Shown: positions 36,717 to 45,895, counted from the stretch's first letter. The stretch: DNA of 64,000 bases from DAOSCP01 sp035379625 (GCA_035379625.1 DAOSVM010000004.1:35367-99366); one strand, 5' to 3'. The notes: generated by a model not told the origin, from the letters alone. A program made the numbers and translations.

Positions 36717-38711
36717 ATGAAAAAAATTATACTAAGTTTATTGATAATAATCAATTTATTGCTTGCTAAAGGTTTCATTTGTGCTGTTGGAGGAGGAGCA
36801 GAAGCAACAGGGACTTCTGCTTGGAATTATAAACCCTATAAATGGATTGTCGAAAAAGCTAACTATGGTAAAATAGTAATTGTATCAATTTCAGATACTG
36901 ATACTTGGTTACCTAATTACTTTAAATCATTGGGTGCTTCTGAAGTTATTAACTTAAATATTTCATCTAAAACACAGGCTAACGATCAAAATAATTTTAA
37001 TATTGTTAATTCAGCCAAAGGAATTTTTATAAAAGGGGGAGACCAGTATGATTATATTTCATATTGGAAAGGAACCTTGTTAGAATCAGCTATAAAAAAT
37101 GTGTATAATTCTGGTGGCGTTATTGCAGGAACAAGTGCAGGCGCAATGATACTTGGGCAATTTTATTTTACTGCAAAATATGGTTCAGTTTATACAGATG
37201 AATGCATAAAAAATCCTTTTACATATTACGCGAATATAGATAATAATAATTTTTTAAATTTAATACCTAATGTTATTTTCGATACTCATGTTTCAGAGCG
37301 TGGAAGAGTTTTAAGACTTTTAACTTTTGTTTTTCAAACTTATATAAATAAAAATGTAAGCATACTTGGAATTGGTATTGATGATCAAACGGCACTTTGT
37401 ATTGATACTAACCATATAGCCAAAGTTTATGGAAGTGGTGCAGTTCATTTTACTCAAATTGATGCTTCAACACAAACTTTTTACGATAATCAAACTAAAA
37501 AATATACTATTGAAAATATTCGAGTAGATATGCTTGTAGAAGGTTGGGAATATGATATAACAAATAGAAAAATTAATTATATTCCACAATCAGCTGTAAA
37601 TGTAAATAACAACAATAAAATTGTTTCAATAAAGCAAAATTGCATAATTTCAGGAAATAACACACTTAACCAAAATTACTATGCCTTGAAGGAATTTATA
37701 AAATTTAATTTATCCAAGGTAGCAGTATTATATAATAGTGGAAGCGATATTACATATATTTCAAATTTTTTCAATCAGAATAATGTCCCACACAGTTTGA
37801 TAGAAATAAAATCAACCACATTAAATGATGCTAACTTAACTACAAAAATATCAGAAGCTAATGGATTTATATTTTACGGGAATACATTATCAAATTTGTA
37901 TGCTATTGCTGATACAACGTATCATATTTCCAAAGAAATAAAAAAGAAAATTGAAAATACAAAATCGTATTTCTTATTTATTGGGAATGCTGCCAAAATG
38001 ATTGGAAATAGTTATTATGATAATTATGATAACAGCACAACAGCATCTTTATACGGTAAATTGACATTAAAAAAAGGTTTAGATATTACTCAAAATCTAT
38101 CAATTATTCCGAGAATATTTGAAAATCGTGATTATTACGAAAACCGAGTTAACGCTTTATTGTATGCAGTAAAACATAATCAAGATATTGCTGGTTTTTT
38201 TATAGATAGCTCAGATGTATATAAAATAATGGATGATAAAATAGTAAAAGTTTATGGCACATATCCTACTATTATGGTTAATGGAAAAGATGTTGAATAT
38301 TATGACTCATCCAAATTTTTATTTTCTTCATCTACATCATATAGACAAGTGATAGGGGCTGTTAATTTAAGATTTTCAATTTCAAATATAAAACAAGATT
38401 ATATCGTAAATCAAAATATATTGAATTTACAAAAGCTTAATAATAACAATGATAAAAATACAATATTATTTTATCCAAATCCATTTAATCCTATTGGAAA
38501 ATTGATTCTCAATATTAAAGAAAATGATTTTTATAATATTAATCTGTATGATATTTTAGGTAGAAAAATTAAAAATGTGTTTAGTGGAGAATTGCAAAAT
38601 GGAATGAATGAAATTATAATAAATTTGAATGAATATCCAACAGGAATTTATATAATCAGAATAGAAAGTTACAACTTTAAAAAATCAATAAAAATAAATC
38701 TGCAAAAATAG
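36717..38711 (+). CDS. Secreted tandem cyanophycinase-family protein with T9SS tail; second S51 domain lacks the nucleophile
   Basis: This 664-residue protein has a signal peptide (MKKIILSLLIIINLLLA) and an S51 domain (about 19-280): FICAVGGG, IKGGDQ, AGTSAGAMILG with Ser140, IFDTHVSERGRVLRL and LGIGIDDQTALCI, where the acid after GID is Asp rather than Glu. Residues about 300-545 repeat the fold: KVAVLYNSG, GFIFYGNTL, SYFLFIGNAAKMIG (422-430, where GTSAGA should be), a GLDI...IIPRIFENR stretch and AGFFIDSSDVYKI. The second copy has no nucleophile Ser or His and should be inactive, perhaps substrate-binding. The end (about 585-664) is a sorting domain: LFYPNPFNPIGK, NLYDILGRKI and PTGIYIIRI. 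The S51 domain plus T9SS tail indicates an extracellular depolymerase similar in role to CphE. Confidence 0.85.
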   Translation: MKKIILSLLIIINLLLAKGFICAVGGGAEATGTSAWNYKPYKWIVEKANYGKIVIVSISDTDTWLPNYFKSLGASEVINLNISSKTQANDQNNFNIVNSAKGIFIKGGDQYDYISYWKGTLLESAIKNVYNSGGVIAGTSAGAMILGQFYFTAKYGSVYTDECIKNPFTYYANIDNNNFLNLIPNVIFDTHVSERGRVLRLLTFVFQTYINKNVSILGIGIDDQTALCIDTNHIAKVYGSGAVHFTQIDASTQTFYDNQTKKYTIENIRVDMLVEGWEYDITNRKINYIPQSAVNVNNNNKIVSIKQNCIISGNNTLNQNYYALKEFIKFNLSKVAVLYNSGSDITYISNFFNQNNVPHSLIEIKSTTLNDANLTTKISEANGFIFYGNTLSNLYAIADTTYHISKEIKKKIENTKSYFLFIGNAAKMIGNSYYDNYDNSTTASLYGKLTLKKGLDITQNLSIIPRIFENRDYYENRVNALLYAVKHNQDIAGFFIDSSDVYKIMDDKIVKVYGTYPTIMVNGKDVEYYDSSKFLFSSSTSYRQVIGAVNLRFSISNIKQDYIVNQNILNLQKLNNNNDKNTILFYPNPFNPIGKLILNIKENDFYNINLYDILGRKIKNVFSGELQNGMNEIIINLNEYPTGIYIIRIESYNFKKSIKINLQK

Positions 38712-38900
38712 TGTTTTTATAATATATTGATAACAAATGAGATAAAATTGTATTAAAACTCAAACTTAGGAATATAATAATAAAAATAAATAAAAGCAAA
38801 TATAAAATTATTTGGAAACAGAAAGATTAATATTTAAGTTATGACCAACAATAAAATTAAATTAAATTTATTTTAAAATTAAAAAAAATTGAGGTACTCA

Positions 38901-40316
38901 ATGGCTGGACATAGCTTTTTCGGTGATGTAGTAGCTTTATTTGACAAAGCTGCAAAGCACACTAATTATCCAAAAGGATTACTTGAACAAATTAAAGTTT
39001 GTAACGCTATTTACAAATTCCATTTTCCGATTAGAATAGGAAACGATTACGAAGTTATTGAAGCTTATCGTATTGAGCATAGCCATCACAAATTACCAAC
39101 AAAAGGTGGTATTCGTTTTAGTATGATGGTAAATGAGGACGAAGTTTCTGCTTTAGCAGCTTTGATGACCTACAAATGTGCTGCTGTTGATGTTCCATTT
39201 GGTGGAGCTAAAGGTGGTATCAAAATTGACCCAAGAAAATATACTCCTGAACAATTAGAAAGAATCACAAGACGTTATACTGCAGAATTAGTAAAGAAAA
39301 ACTTTATTGGCCCATCAGTAGACGTTCCAGCTCCTGATGTTGCTACTGGACAAAGAGAAATGGCTTGGATAGCTGACACATATCAACAATTAAGACCAAA
39401 TGATTTGAATGCATTAGGTTGCGTTACTGGTAAACCTCTTGGTTTAGGTGGTGTTGATGGTCGTGTAGAAGCTACTGGCCGTGGCGTTTATTATGCAGGT
39501 AGAGAAGCTTGTAGTTTTAAAGAAGATATGGATAAATTAGGTCTTGAAACCGGTCTTGCTGGTAAAAAAGTTATTGTTCAAGGTTTAGGTAACGTAGGTT
39601 ATTATTCTGCTAAATTCTATCAAGAAGAAGGCGATTGTAAAATTGTTGGTATTGCTGAATATAATGGTGGAATCTATAATCCTAATGGTTTAGATGTAGA
39701 AAAAGTATTCCAATATTGGAGAGAAAAGAAAACTCTTCAAGGTTATCCAGAACCAGGAACAGAGTTTATAGCTAACTCTATATTTACTCTTGAAAAAGAA
39801 TGTGATATCTTAATTCCTGCTGCTCTTGAAGGACAAATTACTGCTGATAATGCTGATAGAATTCAAGCTAAAATTATTGTTGAAGGTGCTAACGGCCCTG
39901 TTACAGCAGAAGCAAATGATATTTTAACACAAAAAGGCGTTTTAATTGTTCCAGATATGTTTACAAATGCTGGTGGTGTAACTGTTTCTTATTTTGAATG
40001 GTTGAAAAACTTGTATCACGTTAATTTTGGTCGTATGGATAAGAGATTTGAAGAAGCTAACTATCAGAAAATTATAAAAATGGTTGAAAATATTACTGGC
40101 AAATCTTTGAGCGATACTGAAAAGAAAGCTCTTAAAGGTGCAGACGAAATTGACTTAGTAAGATCTGGGCTTGAAGAAACAATGGTTAGAGCTTATAATA
40201 GAATTCGTGAAACAAAAATGCAAAATCCAAACATTGAAGATATGAGAACTGCAGCTTTTGTTTATGTTATTGATATTATTGCTCAAGATTACTTATCATT
40301 AGGTATTTTCCCATAG
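38901..40316 (+). CDS. gdhA: Glutamate dehydrogenase
   Basis: This 471-residue Glu/Leu/Phe/Val dehydrogenase has the catalytic Lys region (PTKGGIRFSMMV, LMTYKCAAVDVPFGGAKGGI), the catalytic Asp in GPSVDVPAPDVATG and the Rossmann motif VQGLGNVGYYSAKF. It deaminates glutamate to 2-oxoglutarate or does the reverse. The start is ATG 38901 with GAGGT at 38891-38895; an in-frame TTG at 38889 is too close to this site. Codon choice is richer in C and G than in neighbouring genes, as in a highly expressed gene. A terminator follows. Its place after the peptide-degrading locus fits use of amino acids as carbon and nitrogen, but it has its own upstream region. Cofactor preference cannot be told. Confidence 0.95.
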   Translation: MAGHSFFGDVVALFDKAAKHTNYPKGLLEQIKVCNAIYKFHFPIRIGNDYEVIEAYRIEHSHHKLPTKGGIRFSMMVNEDEVSALAALMTYKCAAVDVPFGGAKGGIKIDPRKYTPEQLERITRRYTAELVKKNFIGPSVDVPAPDVATGQREMAWIADTYQQLRPNDLNALGCVTGKPLGLGGVDGRVEATGRGVYYAGREACSFKEDMDKLGLETGLAGKKVIVQGLGNVGYYSAKFYQEEGDCKIVGIAEYNGGIYNPNGLDVEKVFQYWREKKTLQGYPEPGTEFIANSIFTLEKECDILIPAALEGQITADNADRIQAKIIVEGANGPVTAEANDILTQKGVLIVPDMFTNAGGVTVSYFEWLKNLYHVNFGRMDKRFEEANYQKIIKMVENITGKSLSDTEKKALKGADEIDLVRSGLEETMVRAYNRIRETKMQNPNIEDMRTAAFVYVIDIIAQDYLSLGIFP

Positions 40317-40367
40317 TAGTTAACCCTCACTAATTACTACTATTTCCAAGGCTGCATACGAAGACAG

Positions 40368-40403
40368 AAAAAAGCAAGCAAGCGAAAGCAAGCTTGCTTT
40401 TTG
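40368..40403 (+). terminator. Intrinsic terminator after gdhA
   Basis: AAAAAGCAAGC (40369-40379) pairs with GCTTGCTTTTT (40392-40402); the T run is part of the stem end. The remaining 40404-40592 is AT-rich and shows no gene; scattered ATATTGTA-like cores there are not periodic. Confidence 0.75.
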
Positions 40404-40592
40404 ATTTTAAAAGCCAAAATATGATTTATAATATATATTATTACTTCTTAGCGCAAAATAGTAGGACAAATTTTACTTTAATAGGGAAGAAAAAATTTTA
40501 TAAGATTGTTTTGATAATAATATTATTTTCGTAAATATATTGTAAATGCGAAAAACTTTAATATACAATTATATTTTAATAATTTAATTAAT

Positions 40593-40623
40593 TTTGTAAA
40601 AAATAAAAATATATTTATTTTTG
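40593..40623 (+). promoter_or_regulatory. Bacteroidota-type promoter of the ferredoxin operon
   Basis: TTTG (40593-40596), 19 bases, TATTTTTG (40616-40623). It fits the TTTG-N19/21-TAnnTTTG consensus exactly. Transcription should start about 25 bases before the ferredoxin ATG. Confidence 0.7.
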
Positions 40624-40656
40624 AATTAAATAGAAATATTTAAGAAAGGCTTAAAT

Positions 40657-40863
40657 ATGCTAATGATAGAAATAATCGAAAATAAATGTGATTTTTGCGG
40701 TACTTGTGTAGGAGTTTGCCCAGAGGATGCTATTGAAGTAAAAGAAGCATCAATTACAATAGATGAAGATTTGTGTACAAATTGTGCAAAGTGCGTTTGG
40801 ATTTGCCCCTTTGAAGTTTTGAAATTTAATAAGGAAGGAGCAACAAATGAAAATAAAAAATAG
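40657..40863 (+). CDS. Two-cluster [4Fe-4S] ferredoxin
   Basis: This 68-residue bacterial-type ferredoxin has CDFCGTCVGVCP and CTNCAKCVWICP, each a full CxxCxxCxxxCP set for one [4Fe-4S] cluster. The start is ATG 40657 or 40663, after an AAGAAAGG site. Its last 17 bases overlap the flavoprotein gene, so it is very likely the electron donor for that enzyme. Confidence 0.93.
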   Translation: MLMIEIIENKCDFCGTCVGVCPEDAIEVKEASITIDEDLCTNCAKCVWICPFEVLKFNKEGATNENKK

Positions 40864-42019
40864 ATATGATGTTGTAGTCGTTGGTGGCGGTCCTGCAGGG
40901 TCTGTAGCTGCCAGATATGTCGCTGAAGCAGGATTATCTGTAATAATTTTAGAAAAAGATAGAGATATTGGATATCCTGTTCGTTGTGGTGAAGCTGTAG
41001 CTCACGAAGGATTGGAACAATTTATTGATATAGATCCAAAATTCATTTCTTCATATATTGACAAGTTTATTATGGTAGATCCAACTGGGCAGGAAGTTGA
41101 ATTCCCTCTTGGTGGAATTAAGGGATACGTTCTTGACAGAAAAATATTTGATTATGAACTTGCGAAAATTGCTGCAAAAAACGGGGCCGAAATTCTCACA
41201 AAAGCTTATGTATATGGATTAATTTTTAAAGATGGTAAAGTTTCTGGAGTGAAGTTTGAATTTCAAGGTGAAAAATACGAAATAGAATGTGATGTGGTTA
41301 TTGGTGCAGATGGGGTTGAATCTCGCGTCGGTAGATGGGGGGGATTAAAAACATATGTAAATTTCAAAGAAATGGAATCAGCTGCATCTTATACTATTGC
41401 TAATGCAAATATTGATCCAAATGCTTTATACTTTTATTTCGGTGAAAATGTTGCTCCACAAGGTTATTTATGGGTATTTGCTAAAGGGAATAATTCGGCA
41501 AATGTTGGAATTGGTATTGGAGGAGAAATAGCTAAGAAAAAGTCTGCTTTAAAATACCTTGATGAATTTATGGAAACGCATTTTCCAAATGTTCAAATTT
41601 TAACAAAAGTAGCTGGTGGAGTACCTTGCGTGCCAACACTAGAAAAAATTTCTGCGCCCGGGTTAATTCTTGTTGGAGATGCTGCAAGGCAAGTTAATCC
41701 ATTAACTGGCGGCGGTATTTATTCTGCTATGGTTGGTGGTCAGGTAGGAGGAAAAATTGTAGCTGAAGCAATAAAGAGTAGAAATTTAAATCATATTTTT
41801 AGCTATGATAAAGCTTGGGATGAAAGAATGGGGCATCGCCATAAAATATTTAATAATATCAAAAATAGTATTTACAAATTTAAGGACGATAAATATATTA
41901 ATCTTGCTAATGCAATTAATAAAATTCCTAAAAATGAGCGTACTTTTGGTAAATTATTTCGTACAGCTTTAATCAATCAACCTTCTTTATTAATTGATGT
42001 TGCTAAAGTATTTTGGTGA
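40847..42019 (+). CDS. Geranylgeranyl-reductase-family FAD oxidoreductase
   Basis: This 390-residue flavoprotein has the N-terminal dinucleotide fold VVVVGGGPAGSVAARYVAEAG, the acidic strand end ILEKDRDIG, a conserved Cys in PVRCGEAV, the second FAD motif LILVGDAARQVNPLTGGGI, and GYLWVFAKG, matching the YxWxFPK substrate-site motif of the geranylgeranyl reductase family. Such enzymes saturate isoprenoid double bonds; candidates are the menaquinone side chain or a polyprenyl lipid. A 17-base overlap with a ferredoxin gene, as seen in many such reductases of anaerobes, suggests reduced ferredoxin as donor. The substrate is unknown. A PAS-free, chlorophyll-free context argues against ChlP. Confidence 0.85.
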   Translation: MKIKNRYDVVVVGGGPAGSVAARYVAEAGLSVIILEKDRDIGYPVRCGEAVAHEGLEQFIDIDPKFISSYIDKFIMVDPTGQEVEFPLGGIKGYVLDRKIFDYELAKIAAKNGAEILTKAYVYGLIFKDGKVSGVKFEFQGEKYEIECDVVIGADGVESRVGRWGGLKTYVNFKEMESAASYTIANANIDPNALYFYFGENVAPQGYLWVFAKGNNSANVGIGIGGEIAKKKSALKYLDEFMETHFPNVQILTKVAGGVPCVPTLEKISAPGLILVGDAARQVNPLTGGGIYSAMVGGQVGGKIVAEAIKSRNLNHIFSYDKAWDERMGHRHKIFNNIKNSIYKFKDDKYINLANAINKIPKNERTFGKLFRTALINQPSLLIDVAKVFW

Positions 42020-42023
42020 GAAA

Positions 42024-43118
42024 ATGAAAAAATATTTGTTCTTTTCTTTAATTTTAGTACAAATTTTATTCGCTCAAAATGTTACGGATATTGATAAACA
42101 AGCCTGTAGAGAACTTGGCATTTCCGAATTTAAGTTATTAGAACTGAAGGAAAAAAAAATTTATGAAATGTCTTATGGAGATTTGGACTTATATTTAGAT
42201 TATTTAGATTTTACACAGCCAAGTCTTTTTAAACGAGTTCAAACCATTGCCAAAAAATATATTGGTCAACCTTATGATTTATATAATATGGGAGAGTTTC
42301 CATTTGAACTATATGACTCTAAAAATCTTGTAAATTTGAAAAGCAGTGATTGTGTAACTTTTGTTGAAAGTGTTATGGCTATGGCTTTAAGTTATGATTG
42401 GAAAAGCTATTTTATTATGCTACAACGAATTAGATACAAAAACGGTAATATAGGTGTTGCATTTAGAAATCATTTTAGTGAAGTTGATTGGATACCTAAC
42501 AATTCTTGGCTTGCAAGAGATATAACTGATAATTTTGATGGTGTTAATACAATTAAAGTGCATTCTAAAATCAATAAAGCAGGTTTCTTAAAAAGATGGG
42601 GCGTAAATTCTCCGGATAATTATATTACTGCTGACTGGTCTTATATTCCTAACGAAGAAGCTCCCAAAATAATTCCTTATCTCAGAACGGGTGATATAGT
42701 TTTTTTTGTAAAAGGCTTTTCTCCTTCCAATGCTACAATAACTCACGTTGGATTAGTTTCTGTTGAAGAGGATGGTGTTGTAAATTTGATACATTCTGGT
42801 AAGCCACAAGTTCAAATATTACCTTTAATTGAGTATATTAGAAAGTGGGCACCAAGTGTTGAAGACGACGTAGCTCCAGCTTTAGAACAAGAATTTGATG
42901 AAGAAATTTTGATGAATCCACAATTAAACGAATCTGAAGAAAAATCATCTGGAGGTACTAAAGAGTGTGATAATAAAGGTAGAAAGAAAAAAATTAAAAA
43001 AGGTTCTTTAAAGTTCCTTGGTATTCGAGTTTTAAGATTGAACGAAAATCCTATAATGAACTTAGAAAAGATTGATGGACCGAATGCGCCAAAGTTAACG
43101 ATTTATTATTATAAATAG
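42024..43118 (+). CDS. Exported DUF1460 (N-acetylmuramoyl-L-alanine amidase-like) protein
   Basis: This 364-residue protein starts at ATG 42024, just after the previous stop, with GGTGAG at 42015-42020; a longer in-frame reading from 41994 adds no real residues. The signal peptide is MKKYLFFSLILVQILFAQ. The DUF1460 domain (about 70-310) has the catalytic-type Cys in SSDCVTFVESVMAMAL, then LQRIRYKNGNIGVAFRNHFSEVDW and ITHVGLVS with a His, an NlpC/P60-like Cys-His arrangement. Family members cut peptidoglycan peptides or amides. Residues about 285-330 are charged low-complexity sequence. Cell-wall recycling is likely; the link to the ferredoxin-reductase pair is unclear. Confidence 0.82.
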   Translation: MKKYLFFSLILVQILFAQNVTDIDKQACRELGISEFKLLELKEKKIYEMSYGDLDLYLDYLDFTQPSLFKRVQTIAKKYIGQPYDLYNMGEFPFELYDSKNLVNLKSSDCVTFVESVMAMALSYDWKSYFIMLQRIRYKNGNIGVAFRNHFSEVDWIPNNSWLARDITDNFDGVNTIKVHSKINKAGFLKRWGVNSPDNYITADWSYIPNEEAPKIIPYLRTGDIVFFVKGFSPSNATITHVGLVSVEEDGVVNLIHSGKPQVQILPLIEYIRKWAPSVEDDVAPALEQEFDEEILMNPQLNESEEKSSGGTKECDNKGRKKKIKKGSLKFLGIRVLRLNENPIMNLEKIDGPNAPKLTIYYYK

Positions 43119-43127
43119 GGGAGTAAA

Positions 43128-44117
43128 ATGAGTGCTGATTTATTCTTAAAAGAGCTACGTAAAAAAGCAGCTCTAAGAAAAAAAAATTTAATTTTACCTG
43201 AATCTCACGATATCAGAGTACTAAAAGCTTTAGAAATTGTTGTTGGTGAAAATATTGCTCAAAATGTAATGACGATTGGCAACGAAGAAAAAATTTTACA
43301 AACTGCAAAAGAGAACGGAGTAAATTTAAAGGGGGTAAGAATTATTGATCCTGAAAAATCCGAAAAATTAAGCGATTTTGTAAATCTTTTTTACAATCAA
43401 AGGAAACAAAAGGGCAAAGAGATGCCAATTGAAGAAGTTAGAAATTTAATGAAACGAGACATTTTCTTTGCTGCAATGATGTTGAAAGAAGGAATGGTTG
43501 ATGCTTCTGTTTCTGGTTCAACTGCTACAACAGCTGATGTTATGCGTGCTTCTTTTTGGTGTGTTGGGTTGGATAAAAACACATCGATTGCTTCTAGCTT
43601 TTTCCTTATGTTAAAAGATAACGAAACATACGCCTTTGGAGATTGTGCCGTTAATCCAAATCCTGATCCAAATCAGCTTGCGGATATTGCGATAAATACC
43701 GCTGATAATTACAAAAAATTAACAGATATCGAGCCAAAAGTTGCTATGCTTTCTTTTTCAACTAAAGGGAGTGCCGAACACGAATTAGTTGACAAAGTAA
43801 GACAAGCAACCGAAATTGTTCAACAAAAACGCCCTGATATATTAATTGATGGGGAACTCCAATTCGATGCGGCTTACGTTCCTGAAGTTGGAAAGAAAAA
43901 AGCTCCAAATAGCAAAGTTGCTGGGAATGCAAATGTTTATATATTTCCAGATTTGCAAGCAGGGAATATTGGTTATAAAATTGCCCAAAGATTGGGCGGT
44001 TTTGAAGCAGTTGGTCCTGTTAGCCAAGGTTTGCAAAAACCATTTTTTGATTTAAGTCGTGGTTGCTCTGTTGATGACATCGTTAACACTGCAGCAATTG
44101 CTCTTATGATGTCATAA
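43128..44117 (+). CDS. pta: Phosphate acetyltransferase
   Basis: This 329-residue enzyme interconverts acetyl-CoA and acetyl phosphate. It is the short type: only the PTA/PTB domain, with LILPESHDIRVLKAL at the start, ASVSGSTATTADVMRA in the middle and KVAGNANVYIFPDLQAGNIGYKIAQRLGG near the end. No acetate kinase gene lies beside it. It follows the amidase-like gene by 9 bases and is closed by a strong terminator. Confidence 0.94.
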   Translation: MSADLFLKELRKKAALRKKNLILPESHDIRVLKALEIVVGENIAQNVMTIGNEEKILQTAKENGVNLKGVRIIDPEKSEKLSDFVNLFYNQRKQKGKEMPIEEVRNLMKRDIFFAAMMLKEGMVDASVSGSTATTADVMRASFWCVGLDKNTSIASSFFLMLKDNETYAFGDCAVNPNPDPNQLADIAINTADNYKKLTDIEPKVAMLSFSTKGSAEHELVDKVRQATEIVQQKRPDILIDGELQFDAAYVPEVGKKKAPNSKVAGNANVYIFPDLQAGNIGYKIAQRLGGFEAVGPVSQGLQKPFFDLSRGCSVDDIVNTAAIALMMS

Positions 44118-44133
44118 TATAAATATCTTCAAT

Positions 44134-44163
44134 AAAAAAAGGTGGCGTATGCCACCTTTTTTT
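44134..44163 (+). terminator. Intrinsic terminator after pta
   Basis: Seven A, then GGTGGC-GTAT-GCCACC, then seven T. The structure is symmetric and can work in both directions, although the converging gene ends 450 bases away. Confidence 0.92.
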
Positions 44164-44267
44164 CCTTAACTTATTTAGCATAAGGTACTTCCAAAGTTTT
44201 ATGGTTATTAGATATATGTATTTAAAATTATATCGTTTGTAAAATATAATTTTTTAAAAGTTAAAAT

Positions 44268-44433
44268 ATATTGTAATAACTATAATATTGTATTACCATA
44301 TATATTGTAAAAATAATAATATTATATAATCAGATATATTGTAAAATAGAAAAAAATAAAATAATAATATTTTATTTACTAATTTATTGTAAATACAAAA
44401 TATTGTATAAGTGAATATTTTGTAAGATTCTCA
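44268..44433. repeat. 17-bp tandem array (ATATTGTA core)
   Basis: Cores start at 44268, 44285, 44302, 44319, 44336, a degenerate one near 44353, then 44367, 44384, 44400 and 44417. The first five are exactly 17 bases apart, mostly reading ATATTGTA. An isolated ATATCGTT lies at 44230. The array precedes a repeat end module on its right side, in the same arrangement as the right half of element copy 2. Confidence 0.72.
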
Positions 44434-44523
44434 GAAAATATAATTTTTAAGACATTCTATTATTAGTTGGTTATTTAGTTAGCTATATGATAATAATGCA
44501 GATATGTTGTAGATAATATTTAT

Positions 44524-44584
44524 GGGCTTTAGCCCGCCCGTGCGCCGCACGGCGCACGGGCTTAAGCTTATACTGTCTGAGCTA
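44524..44584. repeat. Repeat end module (GCCCGTGCG subtype)
   Basis: GGGCTTTAGCCC (44524-44535), hairpin GCCCGTGCGCC with a GCAC loop (44536-44561), then GCTTATACTGTCTGAGCTA (44566-44584). The stretch at 44470-44492 (GTTATTTAGTTAGCTATATG) resembles the interior of copies 1 and 2. With the array at 44268 this looks like an element with a normal right end but no recognisable left end. Confidence 0.78.
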
Positions 44585-44611
44585 TATATATATTATTTTT
44601 AAATGTGTTGT

Positions 44612-45895
44612 TTAATATAATTTTAAAATTTTCGCATTATTATAATAATGTTTGAGAATGTTAATGAAATTTTCGCCTTCGAGTGCCCGACCAATAGCTC
44701 CCGATTGGCACATTCCAACACCGTGTCCCCAGCCTGCGCCAGAAATAATTAGTTCATTTTCTTCATAATCGATTATGCAGCAAGAACTTCGCAATGGTGG
44801 TTTGAAAATTTGTCTAAATTTTAACTCGCTATTAACTTTTAGTGTATCTTGTTTGCCTATAAAATGAGCTTCTGTTATTCGCCCAGAATAGCCACGCTTG
44901 ATGATTTTGATTGTATCTAATTTAAATTTTAGCCATTTATTTAAACTGTCTTTTGGTATTTTTAAGGTCCATCGGAAATAATTACTGCTCCACTTGGGGA
45001 GTTTGCGTATTTGCGGATTGCAAAAAGTTTTAGGAGGATTTGTGAGCCAATTTCGTAATACTTTTTCGTCTTGCAAATTAATATCGTATAAACTATCCGA
45101 ATCGATTTTATGTGTGTAGATATTGCCGTTTTTAGGTCTTTCGGACCAAGCATTTTCAATATTTTCCGACATACCGCCGCAATTGGAAGCAAAATAACCA
45201 TTTATTGGGACATTATTGGAATCGAAAAGTGCTATGCCTTTTGTTTGATATACCGCGCTATCTGTAATTGGTGTTCGGAGTGTTGTTCCAGTGAAAACTT
45301 GGCATTCAACATCGGAACAAATATCATAATTATTACCGCGATATAAACCTTTGTAAAGTGCTACAAATGTTTCACTTCTGGCAGCAACTGCTTGAGCCTT
45401 AAGTGCTTCAAATGGCGCATCAACTCCTATTTCACTTGGTATTACGCCACAAATATAGTTTTCTATTGGTATTATGTTTATTACATCAATTTTTTTATTT
45501 TTATTTATACTGAAAGTTAACAGACCTTCATAAATTCTATCTTGTTTATTTTGCCACCACCAACCTATGCCGTAAGGTACATTGTAAATTTTTACTTTGT
45601 TTTCTAATTCTTGGTTATCAATTTTAAATTCTGTAGAACTTGTTAGCAAATTATTTTTATCATCATAAAGATGAAGAGAATCATCTTTTACGATAAATTT
45701 ATATGATAAAGTATCTAATAAGTAACATTGGTTTTGGCTGTTCAAAAGATATGTTTTTGTTATTGGTTGGAATTTGATTTCTTTTAAGGAATAGATAATA
45801 CGTACTCTAATTTTTGAATTGTAATTCAAATTTAATTGATTTTGCGAAAATATTGTATTCCAAATAATGCACAAAAAAATTATCAGAAACTTCAT
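44612..45895 (-). CDS. SpoIID/LytB-domain protein
   Basis: This 427-residue exported protein has a signal peptide (MKFLIIFLCIIWNTIFSQ) and a SpoIID domain (about 130-427). The catalytic-type motif is VIPSEIGVDAPFEALKAQAVAARSE; NGYFASNCGGMSENIENAW and the end GHGVGMCQSGAIGRALEG are also diagnostic. SpoIID of sporulating bacteria is a lytic transglycosylase acting on glycan strands without stem peptides. There is no sign of sporulation here, so a cell-wall remodelling role is assumed. The start overlaps the ybaK stop as ATGA, so the two genes are co-transcribed. Confidence 0.88.
   Translation of the reverse strand: MKFLIIFLCIIWNTIFSQNQLNLNYNSKIRVRIIYSLKEIKFQPITKTYLLNSQNQCYLLDTLSYKFIVKDDSLHLYDDKNNLLTSSTEFKIDNQELENKVKIYNVPYGIGWWWQNKQDRIYEGLLTFSINKNKKIDVINIIPIENYICGVIPSEIGVDAPFEALKAQAVAARSETFVALYKGLYRGNNYDICSDVECQVFTGTTLRTPITDSAVYQTKGIALFDSNNVPINGYFASNCGGMSENIENAWSERPKNGNIYTHKIDSDSLYDINLQDEKVLRNWLTNPPKTFCNPQIRKLPKWSSNYFRWTLKIPKDSLNKWLKFKLDTIKIIKRGYSGRITEAHFIGKQDTLKVNSELKFRQIFKPPLRSSCCIIDYEENELIISGAGWGHGVGMCQSGAIGRALEGENFINILKHYYNNAKILKLY

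Noticed and set aside
40520..40590. A further 17-bp array
   Set aside because: ATATTGTA-like cores occur, but at spacings of about 11, 24 and 10, with no period.
44268..44433. Possible CRISPR array
   Set aside because: The unit is 17 bases with an 8-base core and a drifting remainder; there are no long identical repeats or constant-length unique spacers, and no cas genes.
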